NCBI GenBank assembly: GCA_030592655.1
Contig: JAUVIQ010000166.1
Coordinates: 1 to 6,877 of the forward strand
Direction of reading: 5' to 3'
Source: Planctomycetales bacterium
GTDB taxonomy: Bacteria; Planctomycetota; Phycisphaerae; SM23-33
Length of the DNA: 6,877 nt
Shown here: in pieces, positions 5,518-6,877 of the stretch
Numbering within the stretch: the stretch's first letter is position 1
How the letters are laid out: each line of letters begins with the position of its first letter
Program-made: the position numbers and the translations under genes
Notes under the pieces: generated by a model
The model's database searches: none
What the model was told of the DNA's origin: nothing
What the model saw: only the letters and a program-made list of their open reading frames with translations

Positions 5518-6846
5518 GTGAATGACATTATGTTCGGATGGTTGAAGACATATTTTCGCGGAATAAGTTGGCCTGTCATTGTGGCGATGGGGGCCTTGAT
5601 GGTTATCAGCGTCCTTTCCGTCAGGGTGGCTGAACAGGCCGATCCGTCCAATCCGCTGTTGCGAGGAAGCACTGCCCGTCAGGTGGTTTATGTGTCGGTG
5701 GGCGTTGTAGGCTTTATTATCGCGACAATTATCCCATACCATCGTATCGGGCGGAATGCATATTTCTTCTTCGCGCTGAATCTGGCGTTGCTGGTTCTTG
5801 TGCTGTTCCTTCCGGCGATCCGGAACAGCCACAGGTGGATTAATCTGAAGTTCTTCAAGGTCCAGCCAAGCGAATTGGCCAAGTTGACCTACATCCTGGC
5901 GCTGGCGTGGTATCTGCGATACAGGGATAACTACCGCCGATTTTTCGGACTTCTCACTCCGTTTATCCTGACGCTGGTGCCTGCGGCGCTGATCCTGGTT
6001 GAGCCTGACCTTGGTACGACGCTGCTTTTGTTTCCCACGTTATTCTTCATGCTCTTCATGGCCGGTGCGAAAATTCGCCATTTACTTATCGTCGTCGCCG
6101 TCGCCCTCGTGGTTATATTCTTTCCCGTGCCCCGAAATGTTACGGGCGAAAGCCCCTCGGTTATCGCTGAGCGGAAGCCCCTGGCGTACTGGCATGGTGA
6201 GATTGGCGGGCGGGAGTATATTATCTCGGCTGCTCCGCTGGCAATTATGAAACACCATCAAATTTCACGTATCGAGGGTTGGCTGATGCAGCCTGACCCG
6301 CTCGTGAAGGTGAGCAGGGACAAGGGATTTCAACTCCAGAATTCGATAATCATTCTCGGTTCCGGCGGGATGAGAGGTCAAAACGTACTGGAGCAAAAGA
6401 ACCTCTATTTTCGCATGTTACCCGATGAACACACCGACTTTATATACGCCATCATCGGGGGCGAATGGGGATTTTTGGGATGCGCGGGAGTGATGCTTAT
6501 TTACATGGCGATTTTCTTCTGCGGTACCGAAATTGCCGGAACGACCGACGACCCCTTTGGCCGACTTCTGGTGGTCGGCGTGTTGGGGCTGTTACTGGCG
6601 CAGGTGTTGATTAACGTCGGTATGACGATGGGATTAGCGCCGATTACCGGAATGACGCTTCCCATGATCAGTTTCGGCGGGTCGAGTATGCTGGTCAACT
6701 GTGTCGCGCTGGGGTTGTTGATAAACGTCGCTCAGCGAAGACCTGTCCTTCTGGGCCCCAAACCGTTTGAATACGGCAACCGAGTCAGCGGCGAATCAAT
6801 AACCTATGGACCTTTGTTCGAGTGGGGACGAGGACGAAAAGGATAG
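5518..6846 (+). CDS. rodA: RodA, SEDS peptidoglycan glycosyltransferase
   Basis: A 442-residue multi-pass membrane protein of the SEDS family (about ten hydrophobic segments), longer than common RodA proteins of about 370 residues. It polymerises lipid II into glycan strands together with PBP2. Family motifs are NSHRWI (103-108), QPSELAKL (116-123), EPDLGT (162-167), GFQLQNSIIILGSGG followed by GQNVL, and LPDEHTDFIYAIIGGEWGF with D307, which matches the conserved Asp needed for activity in known RodA proteins; PMISFGGSSM lies near the C terminus. Extra residues, about 206-244 (RNVTGESPSVIAERKP onward to APLAIM), sit between a membrane helix and the usual pre-catalytic loop. The start is uncertain: GTG 5518, or ATG 5530 four codons later; neither has a clear ribosome binding site. 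The C-terminal tail after about residue 405 is hydrophilic. Confidence 0.95.
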   Translation: MNDIMFGWLKTYFRGISWPVIVAMGALMVISVLSVRVAEQADPSNPLLRGSTARQVVYVSVGVVGFIIATIIPYHRIGRNAYFFFALNLALLVLVLFLPAIRNSHRWINLKFFKVQPSELAKLTYILALAWYLRYRDNYRRFFGLLTPFILTLVPAALILVEPDLGTTLLLFPTLFFMLFMAGAKIRHLLIVVAVALVVIFFPVPRNVTGESPSVIAERKPLAYWHGEIGGREYIISAAPLAIMKHHQISRIEGWLMQPDPLVKVSRDKGFQLQNSIIILGSGGMRGQNVLEQKNLYFRMLPDEHTDFIYAIIGGEWGFLGCAGVMLIYMAIFFCGTEIAGTTDDPFGRLLVVGVLGLLLAQVLINVGMTMGLAPITGMTLPMISFGGSSMLVNCVALGLLINVAQRRPVLLGPKPFEYGNRVSGESITYGPLFEWGRGRKG

Positions 6847-6852
6847 AAAAAA

Positions 6853-6877
6853 GTAATTGGTAATTGGTAATTCGTAA
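6853..6877. repeat. GTAATTN heptamer array after rodA, cut by the window end
   Basis: GTAATTG, GTAATTG, GTAATTC, GTAA follow one another in 7-bp steps, starting 7 bp after the rodA stop. The units and their order match the reverse complement of the right array at 1749-1776. It is probably the left arm of another inverted pair whose second arm lies outside the window. Confidence 0.8.

Overview
The window looks like part of a bacterial chromosome with a Gram-negative-type cell elongation locus. Its core is a same-strand cluster, mreC-mreD-mrdA(PBP2)-rodA (1839-6846). It encodes most of the membrane part of the elongasome, which builds side-wall peptidoglycan: the scaffold proteins MreC and MreD, the transpeptidase PBP2, and the SEDS glycosyltransferase RodA. 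The actin homologue mreB, usually just upstream of mreC, is absent from this window. The lineage cannot be fixed from the sequence. The moderate to high GC, the sequence character of the proteins and the many short inverted repeats between genes would fit a Planctomycetota (Phycisphaerae-like) genome, but this is a weak inference.

Layout: 1-153 is the 3' end of a glutamine-dependent NAD+ synthetase gene (nadE). It is followed by a strong 95-bp inverted repeat (164-258) and then tadA (284-763), the tRNA wobble adenosine deaminase. A 185-bp spacer full of hairpins (764-948) separates tadA from a convergent LysE-family exporter on the minus strand (949-1614, GTG start with a good ribosome binding site). 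The divergent spacer between the exporter and mreC (1615-1838) holds an inverted pair of heptamer arrays (GTAATTN). The mre cluster follows: mreC and mreD overlap at their stop and start, and mrdA starts 3 bp after mreD. A 179-bp spacer containing a 106-bp near-perfect hairpin separates mrdA from rodA. Right after rodA, at the window edge, the heptamer array seen before mreC appears again.

How the genes work together: MreC is predicted to activate PBP2 by binding it in the periplasm, MreD is a membrane partner, RodA polymerises lipid II into glycan strands, and PBP2 cross-links them. nadE, tadA and the exporter have no evident functional link to this process.

No wholly new multi-gene system is evident. 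The points most worth a second look are: (a) every spacer carries a different class of inverted repeat or 7-9-bp microrepeat, and one class occurs on both sides of the mre cluster; (b) a DxDxDG calcium-binding-like loop in PBP2 just after its KTG motif; (c) a Cys/Cys/His/Cys set in PBP2 at positions matching the zinc site known in some Gram-negative PBP2 proteins; and (d) an extra segment of about 40 residues in RodA before its catalytic region.
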